Below are positions 35,018 to 43,041 of a DNA stretch of 60,917 bases, in pieces (position 1 is the first letter of the stretch; the number at the start of each line of letters is the position of its first letter). This DNA is from Pseudobdellovibrionaceae bacterium. Lineage in GTDB: Bacteria > Bdellovibrionota > Bdellovibrionia > Bdellovibrionales > Bdellovibrionaceae. The notes under the pieces are model-generated. The model saw nothing but the letters and a program-made list of their open reading frames with translations, was not told where the DNA came from and searched no databases. The DNA is taken from the NCBI GenBank assembly GCA_013359135.1, contig JABWCN010000024.1:1-60917 (forward strand), written 5' to 3'. A program made the position numbers and the translations under genes.

Positions 35018-36172
35018 TCACCCCAAATTCATTTTTTCTTTGATTTTTTTTAATAGTCTAGACTCCATTTGTCTAACAGCTTCTCGGGTAATCCCATGTT
35101 TCTCTCCAATTTCTTGAAGAGTCAGAGGTTCCTCATTAAGAAGCCTTTCATGTAAAATGATTTTTTCTCTTTCAGAAAGTTCTGGCTCTAATTCTGAAAC
35201 TTTTTCTTTGAGAATTGATAAAAGCTCTTCTCTCGCTAAAAGTTCATCAATATTCTCTTCGGTTGTGGCTTTTTGAAAGTCATTTAGACTTGTTGGACTG
35301 TCCTCATCAAGTGGACGATCCAAGCTAATATCCCTTCCAGACATCCGCTGAGCCATGATTCTAACTTCTTCTTCAGGAATGTCTAATTTTTTTGCTATTT
35401 CCGAAAGACTTTGCTCATTACCTAGGGCATCCAAATTAGCTTTTTCTTTTTGTAACTGATAAAAAAGTTTTCTTTGATTTTGAGTTGTACCAATTCTAAC
35501 CATTGAATACTGTCGCATCAAATACTCTTGTATGTAGCCTCTAATCCACCAAACTGCATATGTGATAAGTTTGGCTCCTTTGTAGGGATTGAATTCACGA
35601 ACAGCATGCATAAGTCCGACATTACCTTCTTGGATTAGATCAATTAATTTGGCCCCGAATTTAGAATACTCAGCTGCAATTTTGACAACAAAGCGCAAGT
35701 TACTACGAACCAGCTGTTGAGCAGAATCTGGATCTTTCGTTTCATAGTATTTTTTTGCTAAAGCAAATTCTTGTTCTCTAGTCAAGAGAGGGTATTTTCT
35801 AATTTCATTCAAATACAATAATAAAGGATCTGATGTTGTAAGAGCTGAACTTTCTTTAATAGCTAAAGACTTACTTTCGATTGGAAGTCCAGAATCGGAG
35901 ATATCATTTTCAATATCGTCTTCTTCATATCCATCATGTTCTTCGTAAGCTGATTCGGCTTTTTTTGCGGCTAACTCCAAAGGAGATTCTTCAATAGAGT
36001 CATTACCATCGATAACATTTACATCTTTAAAATGGTTTTTTTTACTTTCAACAATTTCAGCAATAACAGGTTTAGCTTTAGTAACAGGAGTCTTCTTTGT
36101 CTTTCGAGACAGAGAGGATTTTTTTTCTGATGTTTTTTTTGTAGATGTTTTCGCCGCTTTTTTTAGCGCCAT
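35018..36172 (-). CDS. RpoH/sigma-32-type RNA polymerase sigma factor with lysine-rich N-terminal tail
   Basis: 384 residues. Region 1.2 starts DPLLLYLNEIRKYPLLTREQE. Region 2 is complete, with LVRSNLRFVVKIA, KLIDLIQEGNVGLMHAV and ITYAVWWIRGYIQEYLM. A sigma-32-like box TTQNQRKLFYQLQ follows, and region 4 ends with the helix-turn-helix TLQEIGEKHGITREAVRQME. This fits the sigma-32 heat-shock group more than RpoD (no region 1.1). The first ~45 residues are a Lys/Ala/Ser/Thr-rich basic tail like histone H1, followed by ~60 very acidic residues. It might control htpG in this window; that link is inference. Middle gene of a three-gene operon. Confidence 0.9.
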   Translation of the reverse strand: MALKKAAKTSTKKTSEKKSSLSRKTKKTPVTKAKPVIAEIVESKKNHFKDVNVIDGNDSIEESPLELAAKKAESAYEEHDGYEEDDIENDISDSGLPIESKSLAIKESSALTTSDPLLLYLNEIRKYPLLTREQEFALAKKYYETKDPDSAQQLVRSNLRFVVKIAAEYSKFGAKLIDLIQEGNVGLMHAVREFNPYKGAKLITYAVWWIRGYIQEYLMRQYSMVRIGTTQNQRKLFYQLQKEKANLDALGNEQSLSEIAKKLDIPEEEVRIMAQRMSGRDISLDRPLDEDSPTSLNDFQKATTEENIDELLAREELLSILKEKVSELEPELSEREKIILHERLLNEEPLTLQEIGEKHGITREAVRQMESRLLKKIKEKMNLG

Positions 36173-36174
36173 GT

Positions 36175-36480
36175 TTACCCCAAATGTTTTTTTAACATTT
36201 TTGTAAGTTCGTCCTGAACTTTTCCTTTAAATGGAGACAGCAGTAAAGGAAGGTCAACGATGACATTAACTTTGCTACCAGCTGTGGCTGTTTGTATGTT
36301 CACATCTGCTTTAAATTGTGAACCTTTAATATGACAAGTTTGAGTGGCATCATTAAAAGTACATTCAACCTTAGGATCAAACTTCTTCATTTCATTGGTT
36401 TTAGTGAAAAAGTCTTTGAGTTTAACGAAAGTATCCTGGGGATTAGAGTTGCTTTGGTGTTCAACGGTAAATTTTGGCAT
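36175..36480 (-). CDS. Polyhydroxyalkanoic-acid-system (PHA_gran_rgn) family-like small protein
   Basis: 101 residues, cytosolic. The pattern MPKFTVEHQSNSNPQDTFVK, then a central alternating beta strand series (CHIKGSQFKADVNIQTATAG) and a C-terminal VDLPLLLSPFKGKVQDELTK with a final amphipathic helix, agrees with the small PHA-system / SRPBCC-like proteins encoded near PHA granule genes. No other PHA granule gene is adjacent. It begins the operon with the sigma factor (2-base gap) and pheA. Family call is moderate; function in this organism unknown. Confidence 0.55.
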   Translation of the reverse strand: MPKFTVEHQSNSNPQDTFVKLKDFFTKTNEMKKFDPKVECTFNDATQTCHIKGSQFKADVNIQTATAGSKVNVIVDLPLLLSPFKGKVQDELTKMLKKHLG

Positions 36481-36653
36481 TCCTATTCCTTGTTTTAGAG
36501 AGTTTATACTTAGAGTCTCGTTTCAACTGATCTCGGAATATTCTAGATTAATTCAAAAAAAAAAGAACTACTTTTTGACCACAGCACTGAGATGTGTCAC
36601 CATGAAAATCTCTGTTAATATCGAATTCTTTATCAAAAATAGGAAATTTGCTT

Positions 36654-38492
36654 ATGGAAACTACAAAAAATAAGTTTGTGTTAAACATCAAAAGAACCCA
36701 TTATTGTGGACAATTAAATAAAACCCATACTGGACAAAAAGTGGTTTTAATGGGGTGGGTAGATACTCGTCGTGATCATGGAAGCCTTGTGTTTATTGAT
36801 CTACGTGACAGAGAAGGTTTAGTTCAGGTAGTTTTGGATCCCAAAAAAGCAGCGACGGCAGTGGCTAAAGATCTTAGAGGTGAGTTTGTGTTAGCTTTAG
36901 AGGGATTTGTTAAGTTAAGACCTGAAGGGATGAAAAACTCTAAACTAAAGTCTGGTGAAATTGAAGTGGAGGCCCTTTCTTGTGAAATTTTAAATGAGGC
37001 ATCAACTCCACCATTTCAGATTGATGATGAAAATGTTAATGAAATGTTAAGATTAAAATATCGTTATTTGGATTTGAGATCACCGCGTTTGCAAAATCAT
37101 CTGATTGTACGTCATAGAGTAGCTCAATTAGTGAGAAGATTTTTGTCAGATAGTGGTTTTTTAGAAGTAGAAACACCTATTTTATATAAATCAACCCCAG
37201 AGGGGGCTCGTGATTATTTAGTTCCATCAAGGGTTAATCCTGGCCACTTTTATGCTTTACCTCAATCGCCACAGACTTTGAAGCAGTTGTTAATGATTTC
37301 AGGTTATGATCGTTATTTTCAGTTAGCTCGATGTTTTAGAGATGAAGACTTAAGAGCTGATCGTCAACCAGAGTTTTCACAAATCGATATTGAAATGTCA
37401 TTCATTGATGTAGAAGACATTATTGAAGTTAATGAAAAAATGTTAAAGTATATCTGGAAAGAGATTAAGGGAGTAGAGGTAGAAAAAATCCCACGCATGT
37501 CTTTTCAAGAAGCGATGGATCGTTTTGGCTCAGACAAGCCGGATATACGTTTTGGTATGGAAATCAAAGATCTTGCTAAAACTCTTGGAAGTCAGACTGG
37601 ATTTAAAGTGTTTGATGATGTCCTAGCGCGAGGAGGAATTGTCAGAGGTATCCCAGTTCCTAAGGGTGGAATTTACTCGCGAGGGCAGTTTGATAAGCTA
37701 ACTGACATTGCCAAAAAAGCAGGTGCAAAGGGTTTAGTTTGGATTAAATCTGAAGCCGATGGATCATATACCTCGGCTGCATCTAAGTTTTTTACACCAG
37801 AAAAATTGAAAGAGATTTTTTCAGCGACGGGTGCGACTTCTGGTGATTGTTGTTTGATTGTGGCTGATGACTACGATATCGCATGTAGTGCATTAAACTC
37901 TTTACGGTTACATTTGGGAAGAGAATTGAATTTAATTGATCACTCGAAAGATTATTTCTTATGGGTTATTGATTTTCCTTTATTGGAATATTCTCCTGAT
38001 GAAAAAAGATGGGTTGCTAGACATCATCCATTCACATCTCCTAAAGATGAGTCTTTTGATGATCTAATGAATAACAATGAAAAAGCTTATGGCAAAATTT
38101 TAGCGAAAGCCTACGATCTTGTTTGTAATGGTTATGAACTTGGTGGCGGAAGCATTAGAATATACCGTAATGAGATACAACAAGCTATGTTCCGTTTATT
38201 AGGCTTAACCGAAGAAGATACCAAAGTTAAATTTGGTTATTTTTTAGAAGCTTTAAAATATGGAACTCCTCCTCATGGTGGTATTGCATGGGGAATGGAT
38301 CGATTAATTATGCTTTTGTGTGAAACAGATGCGATTAGAGATGTGATTGCATTTCCAAAGACAGCAAAAGCAACTGATTTAATGAGTGAGGCTCCGACTG
38401 CTGTTAATCGAGATCAGTTGGTTGAAGTAGGTATTAGGTTAACGCCTCAAGCAGAAAAATTTATAGAAGAGGGTAAAAAGAATTTGTCGTAG
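36654..38492 (+). CDS. aspS: Aspartyl-tRNA synthetase
   Basis: Charges tRNA-Asp (and tRNA-Asn if non-discriminating). The OB anticodon-binding domain includes [20 protein letters not shown]. Class II motif 2 is seen in [20 protein letters not shown] and motif 3 in [16 protein letters not shown] bacterial GAD insertion domain lies between about residues 290 and 420. Length ~612 is typical for the bacterial enzyme. The ATG at 36654 is preferred to the in-frame TTG at 36648, as AGGAAA lies at suitable spacing. A strong terminator follows. Confidence 0.97.
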   Translation: METTKNKFVLNIKRTHYCGQLNKTHTGQKVVLMGWVDTRRDHGSLVFIDLRDREGLVQVVLDPKKAATAVAKDLRGEFVLALEGFVKLRPEGMKNSKLKSGEIEVEALSCEILNEASTPPFQIDDENVNEMLRLKYRYLDLRSPRLQNHLIVRHRVAQLVRRFLSDSGFLEVETPILYKSTPEGARDYLVPSRVNPGHFYALPQSPQTLKQLLMISGYDRYFQLARCFRDEDLRADRQPEFSQIDIEMSFIDVEDIIEVNEKMLKYIWKEIKGVEVEKIPRMSFQEAMDRFGSDKPDIRFGMEIKDLAKTLGSQTGFKVFDDVLARGGIVRGIPVPKGGIYSRGQFDKLTDIAKKAGAKGLVWIKSEADGSYTSAASKFFTPEKLKEIFSATGATSGDCCLIVADDYDIACSALNSLRLHLGRELNLIDHSKDYFLWVIDFPLLEYSPDEKRWVARHHPFTSPKDESFDDLMNNNEKAYGKILAKAYDLVCNGYELGGGSIRIYRNEIQQAMFRLLGLTEEDTKVKFGYFLEALKYGTPPHGGIAWGMDRLIMLLCETDAIRDVIAFPKTAKATDLMSEAPTAVNRDQLVEVGIRLTPQAEKFIEEGKKNLS

Positions 38493-38522
38493 AAAAAACC
38501 CAGACTTGATCTGGGTTTTTTT
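38493..38522 (+). terminator. Rho-independent terminator after aspS
   Basis: Perfect stem AAAAAACCCAGA (38493-38504) / TCTGGGTTTTTT (38510-38521), with a 5-base loop, immediately behind the stop codon. Confidence 0.93.
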
Positions 38523-38562
38523 GTCAAAAGTCTAGTTTTACGCTATAGCTATTTAGCTTTCC

Positions 38563-38581
38563 ATGTCTCAAGCCGAGACAT
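38563..38581 (+). repeat. Short inverted repeat ahead of the 38628 gene
   Basis: Perfect 7-bp inverted repeat ATGTCTC (38563-38569) / GAGACAT (38575-38581) around a 5-base loop, without a T tract, lying 46 bases before the ATG. Could be an operator or leader hairpin. Confidence 0.4.
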
Positions 38582-38627
38582 TATTATATTAACAGGATTG
38601 TTGATAGTAAAATCACAGGAGGTGATT

Positions 38628-39119
38628 ATGGAAAAAATAAGTGGAATCATTCCTAGAAATGCAAGGAACTCAACTGCAGACTTATCAAAATCTCAGCCCG
38701 TAAGGCCTGGTGCACCTAGTTTCGGAAGAGCTATTGGTAAAGTTTCAACTAAATCAGCATTAGATAATTTACAGGGTTTATCACAGAAAGAACAAAAGCT
38801 TTCAGGTAATTCTCTTCCTGAGGTGGGGGATAAAATCAGCTTAAGTGAAGACTTCCAAGAAATGAGTGATGTAAAAAATATTTTCAAAGATACAGAAAGT
38901 AAGATTTTAGATGGAGCTAGCAATGAAGATAAATTTTTTGTAAAGAATGAAAATAAAGTAAAAAAAGATTTATCCGTCAAAAATAATGGAACAAATCAAA
39001 ATCAAGAATTGACCGAAGACGAAGAAGTAACTCCGAAAGCTTATAATAAAAAAGGAGAAGCTGAAAAAGTAATGGCGGTCGATGAAATCACTAGAAAATT
39101 TAATCGTTGGGAAGTTTAG
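38628..39119 (+). CDS. Hypothetical charged cytosolic protein
   Basis: 163 residues with no signal peptide, membrane segment or recognised domain. The N-terminus MEKISGIIPRNARNSTADL, with a Pro/Arg-rich QPVRPGAPSFGR just after, looks like a short conserved motif. The remainder is charged and probably disordered, ending in KFNRWEV. The start is fixed by an excellent AGGAGGTGAT ribosome site 3-12 bases before the ATG at 38628. It is a single gene between the aspS terminator and the convergent pilus gene. High ribosome-site strength suggests good expression; function unknown. Confidence 0.7.
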   Translation: MEKISGIIPRNARNSTADLSKSQPVRPGAPSFGRAIGKVSTKSALDNLQGLSQKEQKLSGNSLPEVGDKISLSEDFQEMSDVKNIFKDTESKILDGASNEDKFFVKNENKVKKDLSVKNNGTNQNQELTEDEEVTPKAYNKKGEAEKVMAVDEITRKFNRWEV

Positions 39120-39205
39120 ATGTGTTGTTGTTTTTTTTTTGATATTATTTGATCAAAAAAAAGTGCCTAATTCGATATCAAATGTATGAGTACTTAGTTG
39201 AGAAA

Positions 39206-40327
39206 TTAAAACTTTCTTTCAATTAGAAAACCATGTTCTTCAAGGGAATTAAGCTCAAAAGCTCCCTTGAATTTTCTTTTACCAGAATCGTCTTTACCCA
39301 CAACAATAATGTAATTTAAACTGAGAGCAATTAATCTTCTAATTGCTAAAAGATTCCATTGAGGAGCACCGATTTGAATCAGCATTTCAAGACGAATTAA
39401 GGCTTGATGAGGATCACTGGCATGTAAAGTTGCAAAACTTCCAAGATGTCCGGTAGATAAAGCCATTAGAAAATCTTTTGCCTCTGAGCTTCTGATTTCT
39501 CCCATGATAATACGATCTGGTCTAAGACGAAGAGCTCTTCGAACTAAATCATTTTGAGTGATTTCTTTTTGAATTCCATGAGGATCATGTTTTGTCAGTA
39601 GTTTTATAGATGCATCGTTGGGAAGTATTATTTCAGAAGTATCTTCAATGATCAAACTTCTTTCTGTTGCAGCTGTTAACTGTAAACACGAATTTAATAC
39701 TGATGTTTTTCCAGAACCAGTTGGTCCTATAATAAGAAAGTTTTTGTTATCATCGATTAAGCTTTTAAAATTGTAGTAAACTTCTTTACTACACCAGTCT
39801 GATAAAATTAATTTTTCAAAATCCCACGAGTGAATAGGGTGTTTTCTAAAATTTACAGAGGTATGGTCTTTGGTAATAGATTTGTCGACAAGAGAGACAC
39901 GAAAATTTGCGAACGAACCATCACAGAAAGGTTGTTCAAGACTTAGGCTTAAGTTTATTTTATCAGATATTCTTTGTATGAAAAGATCAAAAGTAAAATC
40001 GCTATAAAAGCTATCTTCATGTTTATTCAGTTTTCCATTTTCTTCAAAAAAAATTTTATTTGGAGAGTTTACAATAATTTCAGTAACATTTGTTTTTTGA
40101 AAAAGATCTTCTAAAGGGCCTAGTCCATGGAATTCATTTGCTATACGATTTTTTTCATGAGTACTTAGATGGGAAGTTTCTTCATTTATTATTTGATCTA
40201 AACGATTTTGCATTCTTTTTTGGTGATCCGTATTACCGAGAGCAAACTCTTCATAGGAAAGTGCATTGATTTTTCCTATGATTTGTTGAGTAATAAAAGC
40301 TTTATCTATTTCAAGAGTGTCATTCAT
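39206..40327 (-). CDS. cpaF: Tad/Flp pilus secretion ATPase CpaF (TadA)
   Basis: Cytosolic hexameric ATPase that powers Flp/Tad pilus assembly (GspE superfamily, CpaF branch). 373 residues. The N-terminal domain has LGPLEDLFQKTNVTEIIVN. Walker A GPTGSGKTSV is at residues 201-210, the Asp box in SLIIEDTSEI, Walker B in DRIIMGEIRSSEA, and the His box in GSFATLHASDPHQAL. It lies 13 bases behind the secretin gene. It belongs with the second Tad block at 46539-49626, from which it is now separated by about 5 kb. Confidence 0.93.
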   Translation of the reverse strand: MNDTLEIDKAFITQQIIGKINALSYEEFALGNTDHQKRMQNRLDQIINEETSHLSTHEKNRIANEFHGLGPLEDLFQKTNVTEIIVNSPNKIFFEENGKLNKHEDSFYSDFTFDLFIQRISDKINLSLSLEQPFCDGSFANFRVSLVDKSITKDHTSVNFRKHPIHSWDFEKLILSDWCSKEVYYNFKSLIDDNKNFLIIGPTGSGKTSVLNSCLQLTAATERSLIIEDTSEIILPNDASIKLLTKHDPHGIQKEITQNDLVRRALRLRPDRIIMGEIRSSEAKDFLMALSTGHLGSFATLHASDPHQALIRLEMLIQIGAPQWNLLAIRRLIALSLNYIIVVGKDDSGKRKFKGAFELNSLEEHGFLIERKF

Positions 40328-40340
40328 AAGTCATTTCCTT

Positions 40341-41642
40341 TTAAAAAGTTATTAAATGTTTTGGTTTTTCTTTTCCAGCTTTATACTCTTTGTTAAATCT
40401 CATGATTGATGGTTTCACAAAGATAACCAATTCAGTTTTTTTTGTTAGAAAATCATTACTTGAAAAAAGAGTGCCAATAATTGGTAATCTTGAAAGAACT
40501 GGTAATCCACTGTAGTTTTCTCCTTGGACATCTGTTAATAATCCAGAAAGTGCAATAACTCGTGATTCAGTTAAATCGAAATAGCTTGAAACTTTATTAG
40601 TTGTAATTCCTGGTATTCCATCAGAGCTCATGCTTTTGTCAATGTTGGAAACCTCACTCTCGATACCTAAACTGATACGTCCTAAAGAATCTGCTAGAGG
40701 TTTAACTTTTAGTAGAACTCCGTATTTTTTCCAAACCACTTGTGCATTTTTTCTATTGCTTGTTTTAATTGGAAATTCTCCTCCAGCTAAAAATTCAGCT
40801 TCTTTTCCACTTTTGCAAATAATGTTAGGACTTGCTAAAATTTTTCCATTGCCTGAAGATTCAAGAAAATGAATTTTTGCCTCAAAATCTTTTAATTTGG
40901 TAACTGGGAGTAATTCAGCAGTATAAGATTCAGAGAAGTCGACGCCATAGTTTTGTGCAAAACCACGATTTATTTCTACTACAGTTATTTGCACTTTAAT
41001 TACTGGTTCTAAAGTTAAGGAGGTATTATCTTTAATTATCTGTATGCCATAGGGTTTTAATAACTTCTGATACTCATAAAAGTGAGGATCTTTGTGATTT
41101 AGTCTAATTAGGGGAAACTTAGACAGTTGAACTGATTGTTCCGGAAGTCCATGGTCTAAGAAGAGCTGATTAAGAAAAGAGTTAGCATCATCTCTAACTT
41201 TGTCACTCAAAAAAGCTTGGAAAATATATGATTCTTCTGGTGACACAAGCTTAGCAATTTCTATCCAATCTGAGAGTTTATATAGGTTTCCAGTGATCAC
41301 AATAGCGCCAGATTTTGTTTCTACTTTTAAACCTAATTTTTTTGATAAAAGGCTATGAATTTTTTGATAAAATGAGATATTCTGAGGCTCTACTACCTGA
41401 ATTTTATATAACTCCCCGTTAAGTTTTAGGTAGCTCGATCCAATTCCATTGCTAGTTACTTGTAAGAATTTTCCTTTAATTTCACCCCTAATAACTGATT
41501 TTTTTTCTATCCAAATAGTAGGAGTTTTTATTATGAACTTTTGAGATTCTCCTAGAGATAATATAAGTTCTTTGCTGTTTGCAATCCCCGCAAAAAGTAA
41601 CAATCTAAAAATGCAATGAATAAGGAAGTATTTTTTTTCCAT
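40341..41642 (-). CDS. cpaC: Tad pilus secretin CpaC (RcpA)-like
   Basis: Outer-membrane secretin channel for the Flp pilus. A signal peptide starts at the ATG at 41642 (MEKKYFLIHCIFRLLLFAG); the frame also runs to a TTG at 41672. An N-terminal N0-like region (LILSLGESQKFIIKTPTIWI) and a BON-like segment follow. The secretin core has VQITVVEINRGFAQNYGVDF, LASPNIICKSGKEAEFLAGG, and the end motif GLPVLSRLPIIGTLFSS, then TELVIFVKPSI. The order secretin-ATPase matches Tad loci. Confidence 0.9.
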   Translation of the reverse strand: MEKKYFLIHCIFRLLLFAGIANSKELILSLGESQKFIIKTPTIWIEKKSVIRGEIKGKFLQVTSNGIGSSYLKLNGELYKIQVVEPQNISFYQKIHSLLSKKLGLKVETKSGAIVITGNLYKLSDWIEIAKLVSPEESYIFQAFLSDKVRDDANSFLNQLFLDHGLPEQSVQLSKFPLIRLNHKDPHFYEYQKLLKPYGIQIIKDNTSLTLEPVIKVQITVVEINRGFAQNYGVDFSESYTAELLPVTKLKDFEAKIHFLESSGNGKILASPNIICKSGKEAEFLAGGEFPIKTSNRKNAQVVWKKYGVLLKVKPLADSLGRISLGIESEVSNIDKSMSSDGIPGITTNKVSSYFDLTESRVIALSGLLTDVQGENYSGLPVLSRLPIIGTLFSSNDFLTKKTELVIFVKPSIMRFNKEYKAGKEKPKHLITF

Positions 41643-41771
41643 AAGACGATTTAATGCAATCTTTGATACCAAGATAGATTATTTTTAAATGAGAATAAGT
41701 TCACAATACGGAACTTATTTTTCTAGTTAGAAGTGACTGTGTGCTTTTTTTTAAAAGAAGTTAATTAATTA

Positions 41772-42881
41772 CTAAACCAAAGGGAAATAAAATGCTACAC
41801 TGACACCGTCATCGGTATTTTTGATATTAAGATTACTTCCGTGTAGTTTTAATAGTTTATCACAAATACTAAGTCCAAGTCCAATTCCGATAGAATGGTT
41901 CATCACATTTTCTTCAAGATAAAAAGGTTGAAAGATCTTTTTCAATGCGGCTTCTGGAATTGTGGGTCCTTTATTTTGTATTTTAAATTCATAAAAAGAG
42001 GCAACTTTAGAGCCTTTAATGTCGATTGTTGAATTTGCTAATCCGAATTTCATAGCATTGTTAACAATACGATTTAAAATTTGAAAAAATAATCTTTTGT
42101 CTGCTTTAAAGTCCAGGGGCTCTAAATTTTCATGAATTTGTTGGTTTTTAGATTGCAGAAGTTTTTTATTTTCTTCACTGAGATAGTTTTCTACAGAGCT
42201 AACTAGTAATGACTGAGGGTCTAGTTGCAGCTGATTTAACTCAGCTCTGGTAATGATTAAAACATCTTCGATAATATGTTTTAGTTTCTCAGCGCTTTTT
42301 TGCATTCTATCTGTATAGAGCTTTTGTTCCTCATCAAGTTTTGATTCTTGCAGTAAATGTAGGAAGTTTATAATAGAAGTGAGCGGAGTTTTTAGCTCGT
42401 GATTGACCAGAATCATAAATTTAGACTTTGCCTCATCAAGTGTTTTTAATTCTTTGTAAGCAATTTCAAGCTCGTTAGTTTTTATTGAAAGTTCGTGATT
42501 TAGATGAAATCTTTCGACAGCTCTATCGACCGTATTTGAAAGATCAACGGGATCCCATGGCTTGGTTATGTAACGATAGATTTGTCCTTTATTAACTGCT
42601 TGAATGACAGACTCAAGTTCCGTAAAACCAGTGATAAGAATTCTTATCATTTCTGGCTCATGTTTAATTATTTCTTCAAGTAATTCCACACCAGACATTT
42701 TTGGCATTCTTTGATCAGTGAGAACAAGTGATATTTGATTTTTATTTTCAGCAATGATCTTAAGTGCATTAACTCCAGAATCAGCCTTTAGGACATCATA
42801 TTTTTTTCTAAAAAGTCTTTCGAGAGCGTCTAAGTTATCTACTTCATCGTCTACACATAATATTTTAGGCTTAATCGTCAT
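41772..42881 (-). CDS. Receiver-histidine kinase hybrid protein
   Basis: 369 residues with the receiver first: LCVDDEVDNLDALERLF, phospho-Asp56 in LVLTDQRMPKMSG, and Lys in RYITKPWDPVDL. A coiled helix follows, then HisKA with His161 in LVNHELKTPLTS, and a complete ATPase domain (NRIVNNAMKFG N box; IGIGLGLSICDKLL G2 box). There is no input domain or membrane segment, so the receiver itself is the input and the kinase the output of a phosphorelay. It lies upstream of the secretin gene on the same strand, and divergent from the Gly-rich protein gene. Confidence 0.92.
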   Translation of the reverse strand: MTIKPKILCVDDEVDNLDALERLFRKKYDVLKADSGVNALKIIAENKNQISLVLTDQRMPKMSGVELLEEIIKHEPEMIRILITGFTELESVIQAVNKGQIYRYITKPWDPVDLSNTVDRAVERFHLNHELSIKTNELEIAYKELKTLDEAKSKFMILVNHELKTPLTSIINFLHLLQESKLDEEQKLYTDRMQKSAEKLKHIIEDVLIITRAELNQLQLDPQSLLVSSVENYLSEENKKLLQSKNQQIHENLEPLDFKADKRLFFQILNRIVNNAMKFGLANSTIDIKGSKVASFYEFKIQNKGPTIPEAALKKIFQPFYLEENVMNHSIGIGLGLSICDKLLKLHGSNLNIKNTDDGVSVAFYFPLV

Positions 42882-42922
42882 TGTCTCATATTAATCATAT
42901 TTAGCAGAGTATAGAAGACTTG

Positions 42923-42969
42923 TTAGACTGGTCCATGGTCTAAATTTTGAAATATTTAGTCTAGCGGAT
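42923..42969. promoter_or_regulatory. Possible operator repeats in the 41772/43042 divergent region
   Basis: Inverted repeat TTAGAC (42923-42928) / GTCTAA (42938-42943) followed by a related TTAGTCTA at about 42956-42963, in the 160-base gap between two divergent genes. Spacing and similarity suggest a binding site, but no regulator is identified. Confidence 0.25.
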
Positions 42970-43041
42970 TAATTTGAATCAAGTTTTCTACAGGGTTAGA
43001 CGATAATATGAAAGAATAAGTACCTGATTCAAGGAGAAATT

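Noticed and set aside
39130-39165. A/T-rich inverted repeat (TTTTTTTGAT / ATCAAAAAAA) between the 38628 and cpaF genes
   Set aside because: The stem is almost all A/T pairs of homopolymer runs; too weak to call as a terminator without a prediction tool.
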